DNA of 8,148 nt from Spirochaetota bacterium (lineage in GTDB: Bacteria; Spirochaetota; Spirochaetia; DSM-27196; PWMO01): contig JAAAOR010000135.1 of assembly GCA_009908735.1 (NCBI GenBank), forward strand, positions 1 through 8,148, written 5' to 3'. The notes below the pieces were generated by a model. The model worked only from the letters and a program-made list of their open reading frames with translations. It was not told the DNA's origin and ran no database searches. Position numbers and translations under genes: made by a program. Of the stretch, positions 1-6,367 are shown piece by piece. Each line of letters starts with the position of its first letter. Position 1 is the stretch's first letter.

Positions 1-200
1 CTATCTTCGCGGACCTCAAAGATCAGCGAATAGAGGTGCCCCGCAACCCAACCAATCGCTCTGAACTGCTCTGGATCGTCCGAACGGCAGTCTTCGTAGT
101 ACGGGTGCGAGAAGATCTCCTTTGCCTCCTCAAAGCCGATGCGGCGCTTTGGATTGTTGCGCAATCGCTCGCTCTTTCTGTGATCAAACTCGAACCGCAT
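1..200 (-). CDS. brnT: BrnT-family toxin (type II toxin-antitoxin), partial
   Basis: The 66 visible codons from the ATG at 200 read MRFEFDHRKSERLRNN, then KRRIGFEEAKEIFSHPYYED, and later AIGWVAGHLYSLIFEVRED before the window ends. This is the BrnT (DUF497) layout: an N-terminal F-x-[FW]-D start, the 'GF/SFEEA..IF..P' helix, and the strand pair where other members read 'R..iG...g.ll.vv...R'. BrnT proteins are small RelE-like ribonucleases that block translation; their partner BrnA is a DNA-binding antitoxin normally encoded immediately downstream. Here that position lies off the left edge, so the antitoxin cannot be seen. Members are usually about 90 residues, so roughly 25 are missing. The catalytic residues in the C-terminal part cannot be judged. 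No clear Shine-Dalgarno sequence precedes the ATG. The family call is good; whether the toxin is active is unknown. Confidence 0.8.
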   Translation of the reverse strand, partial: MRFEFDHRKSERLRNNPKRRIGFEEAKEIFSHPYYEDCRSDDPEQFRAIGWVAGHLYSLIFEVRED

Positions 201-205
201 CTAAT

Positions 206-240
206 GTATAAGTGTTATACCTTCTTCGAGTGAAGGTCAA
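206..240 (-). promoter_or_regulatory. Candidate brnT promoter with palindromic operator
   Basis: On the minus strand a TTGACC box (235-240) and a TATAAC box (214-219) are separated by 15 bp, which is short but usable. The -10 box lies inside a perfect inverted repeat, GTATAA-CAC-TTATAC (206-220), ending 5 bp before the toxin ATG. BrnTA operons are known to be autorepressed by the BrnA antitoxin, so a palindrome across the -10 box is a sensible operator. Transcription would start very close to the ATG, giving a leaderless or nearly leaderless message. That fits the lack of a ribosome-binding site. The palindrome is seen directly; its role is inferred. Confidence 0.45.
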
Positions 241-488
241 GACTACCCAGGTATCCGCGTGACAAAACGTCGCTCTCAAGTGGATGTCGGAGGCCGCGCG
301 TACGGAGTCCTCAGTTTCGGCTTTGTAGGCCGTCCCACCGCACAGATTTGCGTGTTTCCGCTGGACCACGAAGAGTGCGCCTATTCGAACTATCGCCTTA
401 GGAGCCTGTCGGACTTATCCGATCTAATTTGGCGATATCCGGCTGGAAGGATTTTTCATAACTCTCTTCATGGTATAGAATTGTGAGC
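241..488. other. Stretch without a recognisable gene
   Basis: Short open frames exist on both strands (for example GTG at 259 on plus, and 369 down to 184 on minus), but none shows a start site, domain or motif I recognise. The right part, from about 400, is probably the left end of the insertion-sequence remnant whose coding part starts at 489. I could not define a terminal inverted repeat by eye. Confidence 0.3.
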
Positions 489-726
489 ATGAGTGCTCGA
501 TTCGTAAATGTTGATCGTGATACCCCGATGATGCTCCCACCGCGGTACCGGAGACGCTCAGTACCCACCGCAGATGATGTTGGCGCTTTTGCTGTACTGC
601 TATGCCAACGGAATCATGGCCTCGCGGAAGATCGAGACGGCAACCTGGCATTTGGTCCCGGTTCGCTATCTCAGCGGTGATACCCACCCCGATCACGATA
701 CGATCAATACGTTTCGCAGAGAGAAC
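489..726 (+). mobile_element. IS1182-family transposase N-terminal remnant, internally deleted
   Basis: From the ATG at 489 the sequence encodes MSARFVNVDRDTPMMLPP, the usual opening of IS1182-type (DDE) transposases. After about position 542 the recognisable sequence continues in the next frame: RGTGDAQYPPQMMLALLLYC, then YANGIMASRKIE, and VRYLSGDTHPDHDTINTFRR up to about 726. These are conserved blocks of the DUF772-type N-terminal domain of the same family. In full-length members about 50 residues separate LPP from the RGTG..QYPP block, so an internal deletion joined the two blocks out of frame at 540-543. The catalytic DDE region is entirely absent. The octamer CCCACCGC occurs at 536-543 and again at 564-571, close to the join. 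This piece cannot transpose; it is a scar of an old insertion. Confidence 0.8.
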
Positions 727-1119
727 ACGGCGTCGATCGTCCGACCGGAATGCTTCCGGGCAGACGACGGTACGAAAATCAACGGCAGCTCAACGACGGT
801 TCCGAGCGGCTTCTACTTCGCCGTGACGAATGCCATAGTGAATCCTGAAAGCGGAAGTCTGACTTCTTCCGGCGATGCCTTCTACGTGGTGTTTTCCAGA
901 GAGCTTGGCGATCCACGGTTCGAGCTCCAGGGTGAGTTCCCAAACTCCGCTCACGCACACTCGATCGAACCACTCACGCTCATGGACGGCGGCTCTTACC
1001 TGCGCGTCGAGGATTACTCGGCCTCGGACGAGGTAGTCAGCGTCTACATCTCGGGCTATATCACCGACGACCTTAAGAGCTTGAATGCGTCCACCGGGTC
1101 CGAGAAAACCACGCCTTAG
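574..1119 (+). CDS. Chimeric ORF: transposase fragment fused to unknown, possibly Ig-like, C-terminus
   Basis: An open frame of 181 codons if read from the ATG at 574. Residues 1-50 are the transposase remnant (ending TINTFRREN). From about residue 51 the character changes to a Ser/Gly/Asp-rich, strand-forming protein: IVNPESGSLTSSGDAFYVVF, then GGSYLRVEDYSASDEVVSVY and ISGYITDDLKSLNAS, ending in TAG at 1117-1119. The order 'NP..G....F.v.FS', 'L.l.dgg.yLrv', 'v.vsGyitDdlksL' recalls one bacterial Ig-like repeat of the SbsA/Big_5 kind, often found at the ends of exported proteins; this is a weak, unaligned resemblance. The likely history is that an insertion sequence entered a surface-protein gene and later deletion left its tail fused to transposase sequence. 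There is no signal peptide and no obvious ribosome-binding site at 574, so production of the chimera is doubtful. Confidence 0.45.
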   Translation: MMLALLLYCYANGIMASRKIETATWHLVPVRYLSGDTHPDHDTINTFRRENTASIVRPECFRADDGTKINGSSTTVPSGFYFAVTNAIVNPESGSLTSSGDAFYVVFSRELGDPRFELQGEFPNSAHAHSIEPLTLMDGGSYLRVEDYSASDEVVSVYISGYITDDLKSLNASTGSEKTTP

Positions 1120-1241
1120 GCGAGGGCGCGTACTGCGAGGCGGATTCTCTCTCTCTACGCTACGGCGGCACTGCTGCTCGTCCGGTACTCGAGTGAGGGG
1201 CAGCGGTCGGCGCTTCCATTGCGCCCTCTTTCCCGGATCTC
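1120..1241. other. Intergenic spacer between convergent units
   Basis: The spacer lies between the end of the plus-strand chimera and the minus-strand receiver scrap. It holds a (CT)n run at about 1147-1157 and a short inverted repeat, GGCGC-7 nt-GCGCC on the minus strand near 1213-1229, without a following T run. I see no convincing terminator and no gene. Confidence 0.3.
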
Positions 1242-1373
1242 TCAACGAGCGAAGCGATCGACTCGATCGGCCATCTCCTGTTCGTCACCGAGGTCTATGT
1301 CCATGAGGATCAGATCCGGTGCCACGCCCCATCGCTGGAGCGCGGCCCACAAAGCAGTCAAAACATGGGGGCG
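1242..1373 (-). pseudogene. Response-regulator receiver scrap, in frame directly behind cheW
   Basis: Immediately after the cheW TAA, the same reading frame stays open for 43 codons: RPHVLTALWAALQRWG, then VAPDLILMDIDLGDEQEMAD, and a TGA at 1242-1244. 'PDLILMDIDL' is the third strand of a receiver (REC) domain. The Asp in L-M-D-I is the position normally phosphorylated, and the preceding helix (ALxxALxRWG) also fits. The first strand with the acidic pair is missing, and everything after the phosphorylation loop is lost, where 'G.DG.E' would be expected. It cannot be a working receiver. It has no start codon of its own. It may be the remnant of a separate gene or of a CheV-like CheW-REC fusion cut down by deletion and closed by the TAA. 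The identity rests on about 20 residues. Confidence 0.5.
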
Positions 1374-1892
1374 TTACGATGCCTGCGTGACCCTGGCCCC
1401 GGACTCGACGGCCTCGAGCTCATCGGCTGCAAAGACCTGATCGAGGTTGAGGATGATGATGAACTTCTCATCCACCTTCCCGATGCCCTGGATGAAGTTC
1501 GCGCTGATGCGCGTGCCCACCCGCGGCGGTGGCTCGATGTTCTCCGGGGCGATGTCGATGACCTGGTCCACCGCGTCGGCGCGGCAGCCGATGGTCACCG
1601 AGTCCTCGCCGGCCGCCACGTCGGTGACGATGATGGCGGTGTCGACGGTCTCTTCGGCCTCGTCCATCTCGAACTTCAGCCGCAGGTCTACCACCGGCAG
1701 AACTTTGCTTCGGACGTTTATCACGCCCTTCATGTAGTCGGGCATGCGGGGTATACGGGTGATCTCGGTGAGCTCGAGCACCTCGCGTACCCTGCCGACG
1801 TTCAATGCGTAGTTCTCGTTATCGAGGACGAACGTCAAATACTGGTTTGCCGTCTCGTCGGAGACGAACTGATTGGTTCCCTGTTCCGGCAT
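1374..1892 (-). CDS. cheW: CheW, chemotaxis coupling protein
   Basis: A 172-residue protein that fills the CheW domain from about residue 17 to 160. Visible signatures are YLTFVLDNENYALNVGRVRE (18-37), with the usual 'F.l....yAl.v..V.EVl' pattern. PDYMKGVINVRSKVLPVVDL (51-70) has Arg61 of the N-x-R...P-x-x-D-L motif that faces the receptor/kinase. IIILNLDQVF (145-154) is the last strand. CheW is a cytoplasmic adaptor of two SH3-like subdomains that joins receptor tips to the histidine kinase CheA. The ATG at 1892 has AGGAG (1899-1903) six bases upstream. This site overlaps the stop codon of the upstream transducer gene, a sign of coupled translation. The length is normal for the family. No cheA lies in the window, so this is a satellite adaptor paired with its own receptor. 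Confidence 0.95.
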   Translation of the reverse strand: MPEQGTNQFVSDETANQYLTFVLDNENYALNVGRVREVLELTEITRIPRMPDYMKGVINVRSKVLPVVDLRLKFEMDEAEETVDTAIIVTDVAAGEDSVTIGCRADAVDQVIDIAPENIEPPPRVGTRISANFIQGIGKVDEKFIIILNLDQVFAADELEAVESGARVTQAS

Positions 1893-1898
1893 AATTCG

Positions 1899-1904
1899 CT
1901 CCTA
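1899..1904 (-). promoter_or_regulatory. cheW ribosome-binding site overlapping the mcp stop codon
   Basis: AGGAG (CTCCT on plus, 1899-1903) shares two bases with the TAG stop of the transducer gene (1902-1904). Only 9 bases separate the two reading frames. Ribosomes ending on the transducer are thus well placed to start on cheW. Confidence 0.7.
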
Positions 1905-3875
1905 ATACTCCTCGAACTCTTCTTCGCTACCGGCGCCCACTTGCCGAGGCTCCCCCTCAAACTTGTTGCCGTTCATGCCGTGGAGCGAGATGCCCGTCAA
2001 CTCCGACCCGCTGCGCCGGTGGGCGCCGCGGGTCGGTGCGGCCCTTTCTTGAGGTGCGGTGAGCTTCGGGACACTATCCGTGTATGACAGGTTGAAAAAC
2101 TGTATTGCCTGTTGCAGATGCTCGGCCTGACTCGCGAGTTCTTCAGCCGTAGACGCCATCTCTTCGGACGCAGACGCGTTTCTTTGAATCACGCCGTCGA
2201 GCTCTGCGAGTGCCTTGTTGATCTGATCGGCGCCCTGTGACTGCTCGCGGCTGGCACTCTCGATTTCCGTAACCAGCTCTGCGGTTTGCCGGATGCGGGG
2301 GATGAGACCCTCGATCCGCTGTCCGGCAGTTTCTGCGATCTCGACGCTGGACGATGATAGATCGGTGATCTCTCCCGCCGCTTTCTGACTCCGTTCAGCA
2401 AGTTTTCTGACTTCGGAGGCGACAACTGCGAACCCCTTCCCAGACTCTCCGGCTCGGGCCGCCTCAATCGCTGCGTTGAGCGCCAGCAGATTCGTCTGTC
2501 GCGCGATTTCTTCTACGACCGCGATTCTCTCAGAGATCGTACGCATGGCTTCGACTGTGCCTCGCACCGCTTCCCCGCTTTTCTCTGCGTCCGAAGCGGC
2601 TTGGCTTGCAATTGACTTCGTTTCGGTTGCATTCTCAGCGTTGTGCTTGATGTTTGCGTCCATCTCCTCCATGGAGGAGGAGACCTGCTCGGCAGAGCTG
2701 GCCTGTTGAGCTGCACCGTCGGAGAGACTTTGAGAAGAGCCGCTGACCTGGTGGGCCCCGCTCGACACACTGTCGGCTGAATTGCGAACGTCGGCAACGA
2801 TCGATTGGAGTTGCCCGCTCATGCGGACGAATGAGCGCGACAGAATTCCTATCTCGTCGTACCGCTCGGCAAAGCGCGCGTTGACCGCTATGCCAAGATT
2901 TCCTTCGGCATAGCTATCGGCCACGGTGGCAAGCTCACGCACTGGACGCGCGACGAGCCGGGCAATCACGAAGGGGATTGCAACCGCAATTGCGATCGCA
3001 ATGAGCGCGACGGCGGCGAGAGGGGCCACGAACCCGTACATCTGGGCGTTGACGTCCGAGAGGGGACCAACGCTTACCAAGGTCCAGTCGATTCCCTCAA
3101 AAGGTGCTGAAGCAACATATAGCCCGCTTGATCGGTCGATACTCATCCGCGACTGGTTGCCGGTCACCACTGCTCTCGCGTCATCACTGAGCTCGAAGTC
3201 ATCGAACAGAGTACGCTCGAGTACCGCTCCTTCGTTCGGATTGGTGATGTAGGTTCCGTCGCTCTTCACGAGGTAGCTGGCACCGGATTCGGTGATAGCC
3301 TCTTGAGCCACAGTTTCCGCGACCTGAGTGATGTACATATCGAGCCCCAGAACACCTGCGAGCGCCCCGTTTTCGGCGTTCACAGGTCGTGCAAGCGAGA
3401 TAACCAGCTCGCCAGTATTAGCATCTATGTATGGCGCCGTGCGGACCATGGATCCAGCATCGACGGCGGCCGTAAACCATGGGCGCCCCGTGTGATCCCA
3501 ACCCTCCGGCGGGGTCCATCCCGATGCCGTCTGGAAGTGACCTCCATCCGGCAGCGAACTCCTGGTTCCGAAGTACACCTCGATGATGTCCTCGTCGGAC
3601 TCGCTGATTCCCCAGAATATCTGCTTGTAGAAGTCGAACTCACCCTGGCGCTCCGCAATCGGATATCGCAAAGTATCGAGCACCGCCTCCTTGCGACCTA
3701 GCCATTTCTCGATTTCAGTGCGCATCAGATGTGTCTTCGACGTGCCCAACTCCGACAGCGCGTCAAGTCGATCATCCAAGTACATAAGAAACACCGCAGC
3801 GAACGCTACAGACACGGCGAGGACGAGCGTCCCGAGCATTAGCGTAATCAGCCGACCGATAGAACGGGTCTTCAT
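1902..3875 (-). CDS. mcp: Methyl-accepting chemotaxis protein with dCache sensor
   Basis: A 657-residue transmembrane chemoreceptor. Order: short basic N-terminus; TM1 about 9-31; periplasmic sensor about 34-278; TM2 about 281-307; HAMP about 308-360 (ARPVREL, DEIGIL); methylation helices; and the hairpin tip at 456-490, with [20 protein letters not shown] and [14 protein letters not shown]. The sensor looks like a double Cache domain: [10 protein letters not shown] (125-134), APYID (147-151) and GVLGLDM (174-180) give W126, R131, W133, F134, Y149, D151 and D179. Their spacing follows the amino-acid-binding pattern of PctA-like dCache receptors, except that Trp and Phe replace the two usual Tyr, so the ligand may be an amino acid or related amine (inference). 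The tail ends in acidic SEEEFEEY, not in the NWETF-type pentapeptide. The ATG at 3875 was chosen over upstream starts because AAGGAG lies 6 bases before it. It is transcribed with cheW. Confidence 0.93.
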   Translation of the reverse strand: MKTRSIGRLITLMLGTLVLAVSVAFAAVFLMYLDDRLDALSELGTSKTHLMRTEIEKWLGRKEAVLDTLRYPIAERQGEFDFYKQIFWGISESDEDIIEVYFGTRSSLPDGGHFQTASGWTPPEGWDHTGRPWFTAAVDAGSMVRTAPYIDANTGELVISLARPVNAENGALAGVLGLDMYITQVAETVAQEAITESGASYLVKSDGTYITNPNEGAVLERTLFDDFELSDDARAVVTGNQSRMSIDRSSGLYVASAPFEGIDWTLVSVGPLSDVNAQMYGFVAPLAAVALIAIAIAVAIPFVIARLVARPVRELATVADSYAEGNLGIAVNARFAERYDEIGILSRSFVRMSGQLQSIVADVRNSADSVSSGAHQVSGSSQSLSDGAAQQASSAEQVSSSMEEMDANIKHNAENATETKSIASQAASDAEKSGEAVRGTVEAMRTISERIAVVEEIARQTNLLALNAAIEAARAGESGKGFAVVASEVRKLAERSQKAAGEITDLSSSSVEIAETAGQRIEGLIPRIRQTAELVTEIESASREQSQGADQINKALAELDGVIQRNASASEEMASTAEELASQAEHLQQAIQFFNLSYTDSVPKLTAPQERAAPTRGAHRRSGSELTGISLHGMNGNKFEGEPRQVGAGSEEEFEEY

Positions 3876-3881
3876 AACCGT

Positions 3882-3887
3882 CTCCTT
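3882..3887 (-). promoter_or_regulatory. Ribosome-binding site fixing the mcp start
   Basis: AAGGAG (CTCCTT on plus) lies 6 bases before the ATG at 3873-3875. The frame stays open upstream to a possible start at 3983. Those 36 extra residues would put a second hydrophobic stretch before TM1 and would place this site inside the coding region, so the shorter protein is preferred. Confidence 0.75.
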
Positions 3888-4110
3888 AACTTTGGCGATT
3901 CGCCGCATCGGTTTTACGCAATAAATCGCCATTTCAATTAGGATTAGAGAACCTAAACTAACATTGAATAATGAAAAGTGCAAGTTATTTTTCTATTAGA
4001 ATTAGTAATTATAATGGATATAGTGCAGCACCGACTCAAGAGATCCGGATTCTGCTTGACTTCAGGTAGCTGCCTCCTCTCCGCCGGAATAGCTATCCGA
4101 ACTCACCGAA
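3888..4110 (-). promoter_or_regulatory. AT-rich leader and promoter region of the mcp-cheW operon
   Basis: Between the kinase remnant and mcp the composition becomes strongly AT-rich (about 3905-4030), unlike the GC-rich flanks. Candidate minus-strand promoter boxes are TTGCAC (3978-3983) with TAGTTT (3955-3960) at a 17-bp spacing, and a perfect TATAAT (4008-4013) with TTGAGT (4034-4039) at an over-long 20 bp. TATAAT also occurs on the plus strand because ATTATAAT (4008-4015) is palindromic. A perfect short inverted repeat, GGCGA-T-TCGCC (3894-3904), lies just before the ribosome-binding site. I could not find a good sigma-28-type motility promoter. The choice of boxes is tentative. Confidence 0.35.
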
Positions 4111-4417
4111 CTACGATCGCTCCCGTATGCATTCAAGACCCTCGGTTCCTTCCGTAACGGAAAACGGTACTTTGATGATACCACTTGGTATGCAGTTTTC
4201 TTTCCAGTTCGATGCTCCCACCAATCTGAGAAACAAGAGCCATGACGATCTGAAGGCCTGTGGACTCGGGGCGATCGATGGAGACGTGGTCCGGGAACTC
4301 TGTATCGTGGTCCTCGATCGTGATGACAAGCGACTCAGCCTCGTGCTGCATGGACAGCCACACGTCACAACTTCTCCGCTCCGGAAAGGTGAACCGCCCC
4401 GAGATTTCCGAAAACCA
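4111..4417 (-). pseudogene. Decayed histidine-kinase ATPase domain (HATPase_c C-terminal part)
   Basis: After an in-frame TGA (4418-4420) the frame reads SEISGRFTFPERRSCDVWLS, then SLVITIEDHDTEFPDHVSID and RPESTGLQIVMALVSQIGGS, then IELERK. This is the end of a GHKL ATPase domain as found in HisKA_2-type sensor kinases. FTFPER matches the segment after the N box, and TGLQIV is the G2 box. The G1 box, normally D-x-G-x-G, reads D-H-D-T-E, so the nucleotide-binding glycines are lost. At about 4195 the similarity appears to move to another frame (SGIIKVPFSV, compared with the usual 'GT.f.i.FPv' last strand), ending in TAG at 4111. Stop, frameshift and lost glycines together show a dead gene. The sensor and dimerisation parts are absent. 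Confidence 0.7.
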
Positions 4418-4483
4418 TCATCTGGGAATAGTGGCGGAGATTCTTCGTACAGTGGAACGGTGACCGTTTGCTTTCAACGGCGT

Positions 4484-6277
4484 CTATAGGCTAATCCGCC
4501 CCCACCACGGGCCGCGCCTGATAACCCACAACCGCCCGGCAGCCTTAAGCTCTTCCAGCGCCTCTTCGATCTCCTCCCGTCGCCAGGAGCGAAGGAGGCC
4601 GAACACCGGCTCGCGGGCCGGGTGCCACGGCACCGGCGCCGTACGCGCGGTTCCGGCCAATACCGCTGCAGCCTGACCCGGTGTATACCGGCGGCGTCGT
4701 CGCGACAGCCAGCTCACAATCGCCTCCGCCACCGGCGACTCCCGCCGGGCCACCCCGTCACACACGTCACAGCCCGGGCATGCCTCCAGGTGAGCCCCCA
4801 GCGCCTCGACCAGTACAGCCCGCCGGCACCGCTCGCCGGATAGCAACGCACCCCATCGTGTTCCCGTCGTGCCCGCCACGGCGGTCATTTCCGACGGCCC
4901 CGCCAGTACGATCGCCTGCGCCGGCTCCCCGTCCCTGCCGGCGCGCCCGGACTCCTGCAAGTAGCTCTCCACCGTCGGCGGCAGGTCCCGGTGGATGACG
5001 CTTCGTATCCCCGGCGCGTCGACGCCCATGCCGTACGCGCACGTCGCTACCAGCACCCCTTCTTCCGAGCCGAGAAACCACTCCTCCACCTCAGTCTTCT
5101 CCTCACGTGAGAGCCCAGCGTGGTAGAAGCGAATGCGCTCGTCGTCGAGCACTCGTCGGAGCTCACGGGCCGTCCGCTCGCAGCGGCCACGGGTTCTGCA
5201 GAAGACGACCGCGGGCCGCAGCCGAGGGCGCGGTCGTTCCCCGTTGTCACGACGGGCGCCCGATTCAGGACTCGAGTCGCCTGCGCGGTCTCCGCCGTCG
5301 TAGCTGTCACAGCCGTCGGAACGGTCCGCCGCCAGCAGCGTCCGCAACGCGGCGGACTTCGAAGCCACGGGTAGAACGGCGTAGCGGATGTTCGGCCGGT
5401 CCGGGTTGCCGCGGATGATGTGGTAGCCGGTATCCGCGAAGAGGTGAGTGTTGATGCGCGCGAGAATGTCCGGGGAGGCGGTTGCGGTGAAGCCGGTGAC
5501 CACGTGTGGGTGCAGGGTTCGAATTGCCGCTCCGAGCTCGAGGTAGGCAGGGCGGAAGGTCTCTCCCCACTCGGCCACGCAGTGTGCCTCGTCAATGACG
5601 AGATGGGAGACCGCGACACCTTCGAAGAGCCGCCGAGCGCGACGCGTGCCGAGCGCCTCCGGGTTCGTGAGGATGAGGCGCGGCCCGCGTTGCGACGCCG
5701 ACACGCCCGGGGCGTGGGTCGCGGCGCCGCCCCCGCTGTTACCGGCGCGGCTGGGACGAAGGGCCGCCCGGATCCGGGACACGTCCCCGGCCGAGCTCCC
5801 GCCGGTCAGAGTTTCGCACGGCACGCCGAGCTCATCGAGGCGGCGTTTCTGGTCTGCTATCAGGGCGAGGAGCGGATAGACGACCACGGTGACCCCCGGA
5901 AGCAGGACGGCCGGCAGCTGAAAACAGAGGCTTTTGCCGGAGCCGGTCGGGAGAATGACGAGTTGCCGGTGGCGGCGGTCCCAGAGGTCTTCGGCGGCGG
6001 CCACTTCGTCACGGGGCATGGCGTCGCTCCGGTGTGCGCCGGCCGGCGCCCCCGCGACCGATCCCGTCGCCGTCGCCGCGGCGGTCTGCAGCACGTTCGT
6101 CATTACAAGCCGCTGGTAGGGAAAGAGGTAGTCCACGCCGAAGCGCTCACGGGCCACGGTGCCCAGCGGGTCGGAAGTATCGGCCGCCTTGGCGCCCGGC
6201 CGGTCCCCGGAATGCGTCGCCGTGCTGAGGCGCCCGGGCGTAGCCCCCGCCTCGCCCGTAGCGTGCTCTGCGTTCAT
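4484..6277 (-). CDS. recQ: RecQ-family ATP-dependent DNA helicase
   Basis: A 597-residue SF2 helicase that unwinds DNA 3' to 5' in recombination and repair. Numbered from the ATG at 6277: Q-motif region FPYQ (52-55), motif I LPTGSGKSLCFQLP (109-122), Ia YPLLALIADQ (134-143), DEAH (229-232) followed by the RecQ aromatic loop AEWGETFRPAYLELG (235-249), III FTATAS (263-268), IV AVVFCRT (356-362), V ATCAYGMGVDAPG (411-423) and VI YLQESGRAGRDG (439-450). A zinc site uses C484, C500, C503 and C506. A winged-helix-like tail follows, and there is no HRDC domain. Three Gly/Ala/Arg/Asp-rich inserts (about 66-104, 170-198, 318-353) interrupt the core but keep every motif. The start is uncertain: ATGs at 6313 and 6337 are in frame, and the first 35 residues look like a linker. 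I prefer 6277 because GGGAGG lies upstream, although at a long spacing. Confidence 0.92.
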   Translation of the reverse strand: MNAEHATGEAGATPGRLSTATHSGDRPGAKAADTSDPLGTVARERFGVDYLFPYQRLVMTNVLQTAAATATGSVAGAPAGAHRSDAMPRDEVAAAEDLWDRRHRQLVILPTGSGKSLCFQLPAVLLPGVTVVVYPLLALIADQKRRLDELGVPCETLTGGSSAGDVSRIRAALRPSRAGNSGGGAATHAPGVSASQRGPRLILTNPEALGTRRARRLFEGVAVSHLVIDEAHCVAEWGETFRPAYLELGAAIRTLHPHVVTGFTATASPDILARINTHLFADTGYHIIRGNPDRPNIRYAVLPVASKSAALRTLLAADRSDGCDSYDGGDRAGDSSPESGARRDNGERPRPRLRPAVVFCRTRGRCERTARELRRVLDDERIRFYHAGLSREEKTEVEEWFLGSEEGVLVATCAYGMGVDAPGIRSVIHRDLPPTVESYLQESGRAGRDGEPAQAIVLAGPSEMTAVAGTTGTRWGALLSGERCRRAVLVEALGAHLEACPGCDVCDGVARRESPVAEAIVSWLSRRRRRYTPGQAAAVLAGTARTAPVPWHPAREPVFGLLRSWRREEIEEALEELKAAGRLWVIRRGPWWGRISL

Positions 6278-6367
6278 GGCTCTCACACCCTCCCATACTG
6301 CCTCCGAGCGCATGCTGCTTGCGTCTTCTCGACACATTCCGCGTTTCTGCGGTAGATTCCGTGTTCA
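6278..6367. promoter_or_regulatory. Divergent promoter region between recQ and the acyltransferase gene
   Basis: The two genes are transcribed away from each other. On plus, TCGACA (6329-6334) and TAGATT (6353-6358) are 18 bp apart and would start transcription almost at the GTG at 6368. A short inverted repeat, CCGC-6 nt-GCGG (6339-6352), sits between the boxes. No ribosome-binding site precedes the GTG. If recQ starts at 6337 or 6313, its coding region covers part of this interval. Tentative. Confidence 0.25.

Noticed and set aside
259..486. Plus-strand 75-codon frame from a GTG
   Set aside because: No ribosome-binding site, domain or recognisable motif, and its right half probably belongs to the insertion-sequence end.
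790..1245. Minus-strand 151-codon frame opposite the chimeric ORF
   Set aside because: Very Arg-rich with no motif; the plus-strand frame has more natural protein composition.
1365..2087. Long plus-strand open frame opposite cheW and the mcp end
   Set aside because: It is the antisense shadow of two clearly recognisable genes and shows no domain.
3876..3983. Longer mcp reading frame starting at 3983
   Set aside because: It adds 36 residues with an extra hydrophobic stretch in AT-rich DNA, whereas the ATG at 3875 has AAGGAG at ideal spacing and begins right before TM1.
4127..4489. Plus-strand 120-codon frame after recQ
   Set aside because: It lies opposite the kinase ATPase remnant, whose TGLQIV and FTFPER motifs are on the minus strand.
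5420..6355. Long plus-strand open frame opposite recQ
   Set aside because: It is a shadow of the helicase in high-GC DNA. Its Arg/Gly/Ala-rich sequence has no recognisable motif.
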